A stretch of DNA of 64,000 bases, from the NCBI RefSeq assembly GCF_910592395.1, contig NC_088320.1:10046001-10110000 (forward strand), given 5' to 3'. The stretch's first letter is position 1. Every line of letters starts with the position of its first letter. Of the stretch, positions 13,201 to 23,343 are shown piece after piece. The notes under the pieces are model-generated. The model had not been told where the DNA came from. It did not search any database and saw only the letters and a program-made list of their open reading frames with translations. Origin of the DNA: Lineus longissimus. Lineage: Eukaryota; Nemertea; Pilidiophora; Heteronemertea; Lineidae. Position numbers and translations under genes: made by a program.

Positions 13201-14717
13201 CAAAATGAGCGCGATCGGTCGCGACGAGCGCCATCGCCGCTGACTTTCATCGCCAGTAGTGTAATATCCCTAGTTGAATGACAACTTCTCATCGCAGAAT
13301 CTCGAAATTGCCGTCTAAGTTTGTCCAATCGGTCATCTTGACTCTGTATAACCAAAGTGAGCGTGATCGGTCGCGACGAGCGCCATCGCCGCTGACTTTC
13401 ATCGCCAGTAGTGTAATATTGCTAGTCGAATGACAACTTATCATCGCAGAATCTCGAAATTGCGGTCTCAGTTTGTCCAATCGGTCATCTTGACTCTGTA
13501 TAACCAAAATAAGCGTGATCCTTCGTGACAAGCGCCATCGCTCACCGACTGTCATCGCCAGTAGCGTAATATTGCTAGTCGAATAACAACTTCTCATCGC
13601 AGAATCTCGAAATTGCCGTCTAAGTTTGACCAATCGGTCATCTTGACTCTGTATAACCAAAATGAGCGTGATCGGTCGCAACGAGCGCCATTGCCGACCG
13701 ACTTTCATCGCCAGTAGTGTAATATCGCTATCGAATGACGACTTATCATCGCAAAATCTCGAAATTGTGGTCTCAGTTTGTCTAATCGGTCATCTTTACT
13801 CTGTATAACCAAAATTAGCGTGATCGATCACGACGAGCGCCATCACCGACCGACTTTCATCGCCAGTAGCGTAATATTGCTAGTCGAATGACAACTTCTC
13901 ATCGCAGAATCTCAAAATTGCCGTCTAAGTTTGTCCAATCGGTCATTTTGACTCCGTATAACCAAAATTAGCGTCATCGGTCGCGACGAGCGCCATCGCC
14001 GCTGACTTTCATCGCCAGTAGTGTAATATCGCTAGTTGAATGACAACTTCTCATCGCAGAATCTCGAAATTGCCGTCTAAGTTTGTCCAATCGGTCATCT
14101 TGACTCTGTATAACCAAAGTGAGCGTGATCGGTCGCGACGAGCGCCATCGCCGCTGACTTTCATCGCCAGTAGTGTAATATTGCTAGTCGAATGACAACT
14201 TATCATCGCAGAATCTCGAAATTGCGGTCTCAGTTTGTCCAATCGGTCATCTTGACTCTGTATAACCAAAATCAGCGTGATCGTTCGTGACAAGCGCCAT
14301 CGCTCACCGACTGTCATCGCCAGTAGCGTAATATTGCTAGTCGAATAACAACTTCTCATCGCAGAATCTCGAAATTGCCGTCTAAGTTTGACCAATCGGT
14401 CATCTTGACTCTGTATAACCAAAATGAGCGTGATCGGTCGCGACGAGCGCCATCGCCAGTAGTGTAATATCGCTAGTCGAATGACGACTAATCATCGTAG
14501 AATCACGAAATTGTGGTCTCAGTTTGTCTAATCGGGCACTTCTACTCTGAAAAACCAAAATTAGCGTGATCGGTCGCGACGAGCGCCATCGCCGACCGAC
14601 TTTCATCGCCAGTAGTGTAATATCGCTATCGAATGACGACTTATCATCGCAGAATCTCGAAATTGTGGTCTCAGTTTGTCTAATCGGTCATCTCGACTCT
14701 GTATAACCAAAATTAGC
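10299..14717. repeat. Satellite array, right block
   Basis: Continuation of the ~153-bp satellite, in phase with the block that ends at 8245. Shorter variants are common here: one base lost in GCCGCTGAC versus GCCGACCGAC, and two lost in CGCTATCGAATGACGAC. These indels shift the chance reading frames and are another reason not to read the array as coding. It ends abruptly at about 14717, where DIRS-like sequence starts. Confidence 0.95.
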
Positions 14718-14755
14718 GAATGATAAGTTAATAAGTTGTCATACCGAATTCCAAT

Positions 14756-16035
14756 GTGGGCTCCCTTGGACAGGGATCCAGCTCCATTGAGAAAGCAGGA
14801 CAGGATAGCGGCCCATCCTCTGAGCCTCAGGTGGGGGTTCCTAGTGGATCGGGAAAGAAGGATATTACAGAAAGGGAACGGTCTTCCCAATCCCACTCGT
14901 CAAAAAAGGGGTCTCGTCACCATGATCACTCTCATGGCCATGAGGGTCATAGGTAAAGGTCATCATCTTCAAAAAAATCCTCACACAGCTGGGGCAGACT
15001 GGGAGAAAAAGATGAGTTCCTTCATGGAAGAAAAAATGTCCCACTTTGAGACTAAAATTTTGGGCATAATGGCATCCTCACTGCAAGGGGTGAGGCCCGG
15101 TGTAGCCGGCAGTGGTCCGATCAGTGGCCCTAGTAGGGACAGTCGTGCGGTTTCTCCAGATTCGCCCAGTTTCCTTTCCAACAGGACTGGGAGGAGTCCA
15201 CCTGTCCATCGTGGGGATATTAATTCTGTACTTGGAGACAATTATGAAGATAGTATTTTTGGAGGGGGAGAATCTCCTTTCCCTAAGAGACCGGCAGCGT
15301 GGACAGGATGGCAGCGTGGACATCAGGTGGGACAAAGTTAACAAGAGCCTTCCTAGGGTGTCATTCTCGGATGAGAATAGACTAAGGAGGCAATATAGAT
15401 GGCCGGAGACTGATTTCGAACGGAGGGGCAAATGTCCAAGTCTCGACAAGTCGGTTGCCACTTACCTTAACACCAAGGTAGGTAGGTTCAAACCTAGGTC
15501 ACTTTACCCCTCTGAAGTGAAGACGGAGAAGGCCCTAGAAGGGATCGACAAAGTTCTTCGTTGTCAACAGAGAGTGGTGTGTCACTCATCGTACCTGTTA
15601 GCAGCCTTCAGACAGGCCCTGGCTCCAGAAGCGAGCTCCACGGAGGCGGACATTGCTTCGATTTTGAGGTCACTAGCGACGGCAACTTGCGATGTGGCCG
15701 CCCTGAGCACTACAGCATTGGCAAAATGTGTCAACAAGCGTAGGCATGTGTATGTGGAAGCCCTAAATCTTCCAGACAAGTCAGACAGGGACGCCCTTCT
15801 GAAGGTTCCCATTGAGGAATCTAAACTTTTTGGAGGAAAGTTTAATGATATTGCGAAGGAATCTTCACAGTTAAGACGTGATGCTCGAGAAATGGCAAGC
15901 ACGATGGCGTCAACTGCCAGCAGTTTTGGCAGGGACAGTTCTCGAAATACCAAGAGGAAAGCTTCTTCTTCCGTTGGTAACCAGTTCAAGGGATTGGCCC
16001 CCCACGAGGAACGAGGCTTGGGCCCCAGGCTATGA
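14756..16035 (+). pseudogene. DIRS gag-like ORF, frameshifted
   Basis: The N-terminal part is Ser/Gly/Lys-rich with a His-rich end (residue pattern HHDHSHGHEGHR). It is followed in another frame by a short coiled-coil-like stretch (EEKMSHFETK, about 15020-15060), and then in a third frame (from about 15300) by a roughly 240-residue region rich in basic and Ser/Ala residues that ends at 16035. No zinc knuckle is visible. Position directly upstream of the reverse transcriptase and composition fit DIRS Gag. At least two frameshifts separate the parts, so I treat it as broken. The function would be to package element RNA. This is assigned from context and not from a strong motif. Confidence 0.6.
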
Positions 16036-16239
16036 TTCAAGAGCAGACAAAAAAGGTCTGCAGAAGCCGCAGCAAAAATGGGGGGCACAACAGCAGGCAA
16101 CTCAAGGTCGCCAGGGCAACAAATGGGGAAAAGGGCAAAGGTCATTCAAGCAGTCCTATCGCCCCAAACAGTCACAATAGCAACCATTGTCCCCAGCCCC
16201 CCCCCCCCCACCACCACAACATCTTCAAGGCCTCCAGTG

Positions 16240-16993
16240 GGGGGCAGGCTGGGCTCTTTCGCCAAAAAATGGCGAAAGATTACAAAAGACAAGTATGTGC
16301 TCAACATCTTGGAAAATGGCTATTCCATAGAATTCGAAAAAAGCCCTCCCTTGTCAAACTTCCGTCCGGACACAGCAAATTCTCTCAGCCAAGAGAAGAG
16401 GGGGGCCATGTCCTTGGAAATAGAAAAGATGTTGGAAAAGGGGGCAATAGAGGAAGTCCCGGTGCACCAACAAGAGGTAGGTTTCTATTCAAATCTTTTT
16501 CTTGTTCCCAAAAAATCTGGGGGGTTTGCGTCCTGTGTTGAATTTAAAGGCTTTAAATTCATACATAGTAGACCGTCCGTTCAGGATGGAGACCTTCAGG
16601 TCAGTGATGAGGTCTCTGAAACCCGACAAATGGGTGGCATCGCTGGACCTGTCCAAAGCATATTTTCACGTCCCTGTGAACATAGAATCCAGGAAATTCC
16701 TCAGATTCCAGTTTGCGGGCAAACAATTTCAGTTCAAGGCCCTGGTTTTTGGACTGAAATCGGCTCCGAGGGTATTCACAAAGGTAGTTGCAACCCTCAT
16801 GGCCCACCTTCGGACCAGAGGAATCCGAATTCATGTCTATTTAGACGACTGGCTTATAAGAGCGTTCAGTCGACGCCGACTGAAACAGGTCTTAAGCTTA
16901 GAGACCCAGACTGTCACAGCCCTGGGCTTCTTGATAAATTGGAAAAAATCTGAATTGGCACCAACCCAGGTAATAGTCTTGGGGCAATATTGA
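16240..16993 (+). pseudogene. DIRS reverse transcriptase, frameshifted
   Basis: The first part (about 16240-16500) contains the stretch before the palm (EKGAIEEVP, then NLFLVPKKSGG). One frameshift near 16500 moves the reading frame into 16502-16993. That part has LRPVLNLKALN, the first catalytic region WVASLDLSKAYFHVPV, LVFGLKSAPRVFTK, and the active-site motif YLDD at 16838-16849, followed by GFLINWKKSEL. These are the standard RT blocks in the right order, with both active-site aspartates kept. A stop at 16991-16993 and another frame change separate it from RNase H. It copies element RNA into DNA in the DIRS cycle. Confidence 0.88.
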
Positions 16994-17064
16994 ACCTAGT
17001 GGACAGTCTGGCCTTCCCATCACGGGAACGAGCATCAGCTCTCTAGTCTGCAATTTCATCCGTA

Positions 17065-18215
17065 ATGGACAGAGAGTGGGCCACTGCTCGAGAAATTCTC
17101 AGCATCCTTGGAATGATGGCATCATGCACAGACGTTGTCCAATGGGCGAGGCTTCAGATGAGGCTCCTTCAGCTTCATTTACGGGAGTCCTGGTGCCCCC
17201 AGAGGAATATCCTATCGAAACATATTTCTCTACCTTTCAATCTGAAACGTCAGCTCCACTGGTGGACAGTAGAAGCCAATTTATTCAAAGGGGTCAGTAT
17301 AACCCCCCAAAAAACCCAAGTGACGATTTCAACAGATGCATCTCTCGAGGGTTGGGGAGCACTCAAGGAGGGCAGCAGCCTTTCAGGAGTTTGGACCAAG
17401 GCAGAGGCAATAAAACATATAAACTGGCTAGAATTGAGAGCTGTACAGCTAGCCTTGATGGGATTCAAAAAATCGCTGGGGGGCAAGATGGTACTTGTTC
17501 TAACCGACAACACCACGGTGGCTGCATATCTAAACAAAGAAGGGGGCACTCATTCGAAGGACCTGTGTCTCCTCACGAGGTCAGTCCTGCTTTGGTGTGC
17601 ACGCCTGGGCATTTCCCTGAAGGTCAGACACATCGCAGGGGTGAAAAACATAGTCCCGGATGCTCTGTCCAGGAGAGACGGGACATTCCCCACAGAGTGG
17701 ACCCTAAAGGGGGACATTCTGAAGCTGGTATTCAGCAGATGGGACAGACCCCATGTCGATCTATTCGCAACAAGTCTAAATCACCAGCTTCCTGTATATG
17801 TCTTCCCAGTTCAAGACACTCAGGCATGGGCAGTAGTTGCCCTGTCAATTTCTTGGAGGGGGATCCTGGGTTATGCTTTTCCTCCGGTAGCCCTGATACA
17901 GAGGGTACTCAACAAAATACAAGAGGAGGACTGTGTTGTATTCCTCATAGCACCGTGGTGGCCCCGACAGCCTTGGTTCTCGGGGGTACTAGATCTCCTG
18001 ATCGAGTCGTCGTTGAAATTTCCGGACAGACCCGACCTACTGTACCAACCACACAACAAACAACTCCACAAAGATCCCTCCATCATGAAGCTAGTTGCAT
18101 GGAGATTATCAAGAATGCCTGGGTTAAGAAAGGCATACCTGTCAACGCTGCAGAGCATGCAGCCCAGGCCCGAAGAAAGTCAACCCGGGACACATACGAT
18201 GCCAGACTTCGAATT
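17065..18215 (+). CDS. DIRS RNase H plus methyltransferase-like domain
   Basis: A single open frame follows the reverse transcriptase. The RNase H part shows the four acidic positions in context: STDASLEGWGA, NWLELRAVQLAL, LTDNTTVAAYL and NIVPDALSRRDG. A second domain follows, with VDLFATSLNHQLPVYVF, YAFPPVALI and FLIAPWWPRQPWF, the pattern of the adenine-methyltransferase-like domain that DIRS elements carry after RNase H. The frame formally runs on to 18306, but its last part overlaps the recombinase in another frame and no longer looks like the domain. RNase H would remove template RNA; the role of the methyltransferase-like domain in DIRS elements is not known. Confidence 0.85.
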
Positions 18216-19138
18216 TTCTTTGAATGGTGCAGGGAGAGGGAGTTCGACCATTGCAGGCCACTTTAGCCGAGGTCTCCTCTTTCCTTACTTATTTGTTCGA
18301 GATTAAGAATCTCCAGGTTAGAACTATTCTGGGTTACAAGGCTGCTATATCAGTGGTGCACCCAGGTTGGGGTGGAATAGTAGTGGGTAGGCACCCTCTA
18401 CTTTCTGACATCATTAAGTCTTTCATTTACATCAGACCTCCGTCTAGGCATATTTGCCCGGGTTGGAATTTGCCTCTAGTCCTCATGAAACTTTGTTTGG
18501 AACCTTTTGAGCCTCTGGGGAAGGCAGATATGAAATTCCTGTCCTGGAAGACAGCCTTTTTGATAGCAGCAGCCTCGGCGAGGCAGAGAAGCACTCTTCA
18601 TGCCTTATCCATCGACGAAGGCCATTTGTCTTGGTCAAGGGAAGGGCTGACACTCATTCCATCCCCAGAGTTCATGGCCAAAAATGAATCCGCCAACTAC
18701 ATGAGTAAAGCAATCTTTTTACCTGAAATGTCTTCAGTCTCCAGTGTGCAGGAAGACACCTGGTTGTGCCCATGCAGGGCACTTAGAATTTACCTAGATA
18801 GGACCAAGAGTGTCAGAGACGGCCAGAATCAGCTCTTTCTGACATATGCGAAAGGGAAAGTAAAACCTTGTGCTAGAGACACTATCAGTCGCTGGCTGGT
18901 AGAAACCAACAAGTTTTCTTATGACAATGCCTCGCTCAGGGAGAGGGTACATTGTAAGGCACATGAGTTAAGGGCAATGGCCACCTTGTGGGCCTTAGCC
19001 AAGGGAGTACCAATGGAGGAACTCCTGCAAGCAGCAAACTGGAAATCAGATTTTACGTTCACTGCTTTTTACATGAGGGATGTTACAGGTCAGAGGGCGA
19101 GGTTTGCCCAGGCTGTCCTTTCAACATCTCGTGTTTAA
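18080..19138 (+). pseudogene. DIRS tyrosine recombinase, one frameshift
   Basis: The N-terminal part (core-binding domain) is read in one frame up to about 18235 (RKSTRDTYDARLRIFFEW) and overlaps the end of the RNase H/methyltransferase frame. The catalytic part is read in another frame to the stop at 19138. The recombinase residues are all visible: the first Arg in SARQRSTLHAL, His and Arg in HELRAMATLWA, Trp in AANWKSDFT, and the nucleophilic Tyr in AFYMRDV. One frameshift near 18235 joins the halves, so the catalytic domain is intact but a full-length protein would need repair or ribosomal slippage. The enzyme inserts the circular DIRS DNA intermediate by strand exchange. Confidence 0.87.
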
Positions 19139-19193
19139 TTATCACCTCCTTTTTTCAAGACTCCCACCATCCTAATAAGCTTCAGTATTTCTA

Positions 19194-19512
19194 CTCAAAA
19201 GTAATTCTAACAGGTAAGGGAGCTACGCAGTGGATTATAATTTTCTCTAATTGAAAATATTATCCACTAGTAGCGTACTTACCTGTTAGAATGTTCCCAC
19301 CCTCCTCCCCGCTGTTGTGGATTTTTGGTTTGTGTATAGCAACCTCAGATAAAGAGGAAGTACGTTGTACGCATGCGCAGGAGGTGATAATGGTGGGGTA
19401 TAAAAAATGGAATCGGCGTTGGATCCGGGTAGCCGGGATAATACTCAAAAGTAATTCTAACAGGTAAGTACGCTACTAGTGGATAATATTTTCAATTAGA
19501 GAAAATTATAAT
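19194..19512. repeat. DIRS 3' inverted-repeat block with TATA box
   Basis: A perfect 59-bp inverted pair (19234-19292 and 19454-19512) encloses about 160 bp. A third, forward partial copy of the same end sequence begins at 19204. The core ATTCTAACAGGTAAG occurs forward at 19204 and 19454 and reversed at 19278-19292. Such multiple inverted copies match the internal complementary region plus right inverted terminal repeat of DIRS elements. A TATA-like TATAAAAAA lies at 19399-19407 between the arms. CAG/GTAAGT, a consensus 5' splice site, sits in each perfect arm, at 19461-19469 on plus and 19277-19285 on minus. Confidence 0.75.
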
Positions 19513-19769
19513 TTCAGTTACATGGAAACAGTGACATTTTAGATTGGCAGATTGCAAAGGACTGTGAAAGTGGAACGATGAACAATACCACTGTTCAGAA
19601 TTAACATCGGTGCTTGTCTGGGATCTAGACCAGTACTTCACGAGATGCATTAGAAACAAACTTTGCCAATAGTACTTTTGTTCTCATTGAGTGACTGACC
19701 CTCATCTCTCAACTCAGTATTTACGTGGCAACTTCAATGCAATATTTAACGACCGAATCCCTTTTTCAG

Positions 19770-19972
19770 CCCTGCCATCAAAGGCCTTCTTGAATCAGCC
19801 AATCACAAGCGAAGACCACCCGTTCCTCCGTGCTAACCTCGAGGAGGTCGACATGGTCAAGCAGACCCAGGGCTTGAGGATTTCTGACCGAGAGCAGCAG
19901 GAGCTCAAGTCCAAGATGCGTCAACCCGGGGAGTCGGAGATGGATTTCTATGAGAGGCACTACCAGGAAAGG
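19770..19972 (+). CDS. Penultimate exon of an unrecognised host gene
   Basis: A pyrimidine-rich acceptor (CCCTTTTTCAG, AG at 19768-19769) opens a 203-base exon. It ends at AGG with donor GTCAGT (19973). The frame has no stops and encodes a hydrophilic peptide containing EDHPFLRANLEEVDMVKQ and EMDFYERHYQER, with low hydrophobicity and no membrane segment. The exon ends in phase 0 and joins in frame to the exon at 20218. Upstream exons are not visible; the DIRS element lies immediately to the left, so they may sit beyond 14.7 kb or the left boundary may be displaced. I do not recognise the family. Confidence 0.6.
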
Positions 19973-20217
19973 GTCAGTTGACCAACTTGTGCCACAGAAG
20001 TTTTCAATCTATTGTTGGTCAACTTGTAGTTAGAGTCTGGGTTTATAAGGAGTGGAGGTATCTTTGAAGTTATGAAATCTGTGAAAGTTTCTCGTATGAA
20101 GCATTTCCCTGCAAGCTTCATACAGCTTCTTCAGTCGAATGAATATGTTCTTATTTTCAGGTGTCAAAATGCAATCTTACTATCATGAAATTTCATTCCT
20201 CTCTTTCTGTTTTTCAG

Positions 20218-20277
20218 CAAAAGAAATCCAATGTGTATCTGCCACCTGTCAAGTCCAGGGCCAACCAGACAAAGTAG
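20218..20277 (+). CDS. Terminal exon of the same host gene
   Basis: The acceptor CTCTTTCTGTTTTTCAG (AG at 20216-20217) is strong. Reading in phase 0 from 20218 gives nineteen residues rich in Lys and polar side chains (including NVYLPPVKSR), then TAG at 20275-20277. The phase agrees with the exon ending at 19972. The small basic tail suggests a soluble protein; no family could be named. No AATAAA signal is obvious close downstream; the nearest variant is AATAAG around 20345 and 20418. Confidence 0.6.
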   Translation, partial: QKKSNVYLPPVKSRANQTK

Positions 20278-20829
20278 AATGATTTGAATAGGCACGGCTG
20301 TGATCGTTTTTGTTGATCGGCAAACTGACTCAGTAAATTCGAGAATAAGTTTGCCTTGAGTAATTTTCACAATCAATATGTGAATGCATGTCAGAACTGG
20401 AGTCATTGTTGACCCAATAAGGTTTATTGGCCTTGTGACTCTGACTTTGGCCAGCGTCCGAAAGCACTAGTTGATAGTCCAAGCCACTTCTTTAGTTTAA
20501 CAATCTGTTAATCTCAGCACATTCTTTACTCAAGGGAAAAGGGCGTAGTCTCTATTTGCAATATTGGTGAGTTCCCATTACATTTTAAATGCCATTGCTG
20601 GTAGCTGAACTGTTGTACTCGATCTTGGTTTGATCTAGGTATTTGATTGGGATTCTAAAAGGCCTTAGTCACAGTATATCATTGTTTCTAATACAAAATA
20701 CATTACGCCTCGTTTTGATCGGAGTGGTCTTGGTATCGTAACCAATGACCGCCTGGGTAGGTATAAAATTCTGAATTTTAGCAGACGAATTATTTTCACC
20801 AAGAAGCAACGACTCAGCCCCACAAAACA

Positions 20830-20985
20830 ATGTCAAGAACACGAGATTTTGAAGTATTCCCCGATATTGGGATTTGTGAAGTAGGGAGGATACCCGAGGA
20901 CTCTTTCGAGGTCGTCAGTCAGGATTCAGAAGAGGTCAAAGACGAGGAAATGGTAGAAATCGAGCTTGACTGGGAATTCCCTTGC
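20830..20985 (+). CDS. Possible first exon, acidic N-terminus (hypothetical)
   Basis: An ATG at 20830 lies about 70 bp downstream of a TATA-like GTATAAAA (20761-20768). It opens a frame that starts with a very acidic stretch (SQDSEEVKDEEMVEIELDWE). The open frame formally continues to 21324, but beyond about 21120 it runs through the arms of a foldback element and cannot be trusted. I see no strong splice donor that would end a short exon, and no family match. It may be a chance ORF; I list it because composition and TATA spacing are suggestive. Confidence 0.25.
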
Positions 20986-21120
20986 TGCGTGACGTCATCT
21001 TCACAAGCAACAATATGGCGGAGTTCCGGACACCAGGCTGGATCATTCTTTGACGAAAATGGAACATATATACCTTTCAAATCGTATTTGATTTGTTTAA
21101 TTTTGAAACCTTTTAGAATA

Positions 21121-21291
21121 GAAATTAATACCTCGCTGTCGGTCATTGGTTGTATAATCAAGACCGCTCGGGTAGACCTCAAATTACGTCCAAAACCCTC
21201 GGCGAAGCGCCTCGGGTTTTGGACTGCATTTTCGGTCTACCCGAGCGGTCTTGATTATACAACCAATGACCGCCAGCTTGGTATTAATTCC
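21121..21291. mobile_element. Foldback MITE with TTAA flanks
   Basis: The two halves are near-perfect reverse complements. 21140-21178 (CGGTCATTGGTTGTATAATC and on) pairs with 21234-21272, and an inner pair GTCCAAAACCC / GGGTTTTGGAC (21188-21198, 21214-21224) closes around a GC-rich centre. The ends read TTAATACC and GGTATTAA, so a TTAA target duplication (piggyBac/Kolobok type) or a TA duplication is possible. A degenerate copy of one arm lies at about 20721-20765. Confidence 0.8.
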
Positions 21292-21749
21292 TTAAACTAT
21301 TGGTCTTTTCATGACAGAGAGTGAAAATGTGAGATTTCCCTGATTTTGTAGTTTGTCCACCGTAGTGTTGGTGGCAGCACCTGACAGTCTTGAATTAAAA
21401 TATGGGAATAGTTCGCAATGGGTTTCTTGGTCAAGGTACTTGTTTCTAGGCCTAATTATGTGACTCCAGGTAGTAATTTCTTTTATTACTATAGAACGGA
21501 AGTGACATGTGACAAGGTGTTATGGGATTTGAGAGTGTTCTCAATTTTGTATCATTTTACATTTTTTCAGAAACAGGGTTTATAGGAACCATCCAGCCGT
21601 TCTCTTCATTATTTCTTCGTATATGTCACACGTATTGGATAATATTATTCTTCTCGGCTCAATGGCAAAAAGAAAAATACCGGTGCCATCTAAGTATAGC
21701 ATTTTGGTTATAAAGTTGACTGAATTTCAGGTTATTGAAGAGTGTACAT

Positions 21750-22643
21750 GAGGGGTTCAGGCGCAAAACCCCGTAAACGCCATTCCTATGAAAAATGAGA
21801 TAGCTGTACCAATGTGCAGCTTTTGGCATGTAGATGACGTTAGTCAAATCATATTGTTGCAAAATCCCGTAAGTCCCATCGTAAATGCCTACCTTAAACC
21901 CAGTTTGTTTGCAAAACCCAGTAAACGCCACCATCATATTGGCGCAGAAACACGTAAGTCCCTGAAAGCCAATCACTGATGAACTGCATGTCACATGATG
22001 CACAAAATGGCGGCGCCCACGTTCGCAAGGCTTTCGCTGTAGAATAGCGTTTTTTTGTCAATTTCTGCTGAATTTACGCAAAATTAAGATGAATAAATTG
22101 GATTTTAAAAGTTTGGCTTTATGGGAGGCATTGAATTAAATTGTGGTACCCAGTACTGATTTCATTCACTTATCACAGCAGGATGGCTTGGCCTCCCAAG
22201 TGACGGACAGTCGGTAGTTTCTGGTCTATAGACTCCTGGCAAAAAACACTAACATTCAAAACTATTCACAGACAGGAATTTGCTCTTTTATTAATCCAAT
22301 TTGAGTACATTGCTAACTGAGTTGTGTTCTGTTACATTTTCATGCATATTTTTCCAGTGATAGGTTTTGCAAACACAGATTTTTTGGACTTACTGAATTT
22401 TGCAAAAATAACGCATTTGGACTTACAGAGTTTTGCCGCCAATATCAATCAAAATTGCTTGATAACAAGTTTTCATAATAAAGGTTAATTTTTGAAATTC
22501 TGGCCTTTTGTTTACCAACCAAAAAACTATTTGATTACAATGAGAGTAAACCAGTAACCAATGAACCTACTCCCAAACAAAAATTCTTGTTTTAAAACAA
22601 TAGGGGTATTGTGGACTTACTGGGTTTTGCGCCTGAACCCCTC
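21750..22643. mobile_element. 894-bp TIR element with ACAT target duplication
   Basis: The terminal inverted repeats start GAGGGGTTCAGGCGCAAAAC on the left and are matched as reverse complement on the right (about 22 bp, one or two mismatches). Both ends are flanked by ACAT (21746-21749 and 22644-22647). Inside, a motif like GCAAAACCCAGTAAGTCC recurs in forward orientation in the left part (about 21856, 21909, 21945) and reversed in the right part (about 22397, 22420, 22613). No transposase is present, so it is a non-autonomous DNA transposon. A 4-bp duplication excludes hAT (8 bp) and Tc1/mariner (TA) as simple explanations. Confidence 0.85.
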
Positions 22644-22679
22644 ACATGTCACTTGGAAATTGGGTTGACATCTGTTCAA

Positions 22680-23343
22680 CAGTTTAGGAGTATAGGACTT
22701 TGTTGGATTTTCACGATAGCGGCCTAGCGGCCTGGCGGCCATATTTGTCATGGGATTTGACTGAACATTAGGGATATTTATAAGAGTACATAGATAATCA
22801 CATAAAGTTTAGTTGCAATCCGATCATTAGTTTCGGAGTAACAGGACTTTGTTTAATTTTCATGATGGCCGCCTGGCGGCCATATTGGTAAATGGATTTG
22901 CCCGAAAATCAGGGATGTTGTAGAGAGTACTTAGATATACAATCACATGAAATTTGGTTGCAATCTGACTTTGTTTAATTTTCAAGATGGCCGCCTGAAT
23001 AGAGAAATAGAGGGGTCCCTCGTTGTATGTCCTCACAAGTTTAGAACATTCTAGCTCAAATGGAAATGAAACGTGCCACCTATCATCACTCTGGCTACAA
23101 CCATTAACTTCAAAATGGCAAAAATAGCATCGCAAAGCGAGCATAACCCCTCAGCCTATTAAGGTTGAAGGTGAGATGATGGTGAAGTTGGCTTAGTGGA
23201 GTGGCTAGTTTGCATATGGAAATTAAAATTGTAGACACCTATTTTGAGGATGTGAGCGTGGCGGCCATATTGAATTTCGAATCGCGCTGATTTTCGAAAG
23301 GAACCTTCCCCTTACAAAACTGCATTAGGCCTACACCCACTAA
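22680..23343 (+). repeat. Remnant of hairpin-ended element interior
   Basis: Contains the recurrent block TTCAAGATGGCCGCC and GGCGGCCATATTGG (about 22725, 22865 and 22985), and phrases shared with 38380-38560 (CACAAGTTTAGAACATTCTAG). It has no ends of its own and no coding frame. It reads as the inside of an older member of the family. The stretch just before 23343 (TTTTCGAAAGGAACCT) is also found just before the copy at 26741, so both later insertions landed next to related sequence. Confidence 0.55.

Larger units (their letters stand above)
14718..19512 (+). mobile_element. DIRS-type tyrosine-recombinase retrotransposon, decayed
   Basis: The order of domains is gag-like, reverse transcriptase, RNase H, methyltransferase-like, then a tyrosine recombinase in an overlapping frame, closed by a block of inverted repeats. 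That order is diagnostic of DIRS-group elements, which integrate through a recombinase rather than an integrase and make no target duplication. The copy carries several frameshifts (in gag, at about 16500, near 17000 and at about 18235), so it is probably not autonomous. At the left end I see no inverted copy of the right terminal sequence; the element abuts satellite at 14717 and is likely truncated there. Ends are accurate to tens of bases on the left, and the right end is set by the last inverted repeat. Confidence 0.88.

Noticed and set aside
174-14606. Dozens of 60-139 codon frames on both strands within the satellite
   Set aside because: The unit length is a multiple of three, so any open unit gives a repeated open frame. 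Frames break at unit indels, occur on both strands and have no splice or start context.
15078-16145. Antisense frames opposite DIRS gag and RT
   Set aside because: They are shadows of the plus-strand frames that carry recognisable RT and gag-like composition.
21659-22003. 114-codon minus-strand frame
   Set aside because: It spans the left border of the 894-bp TIR element, so half of it is transposon end.
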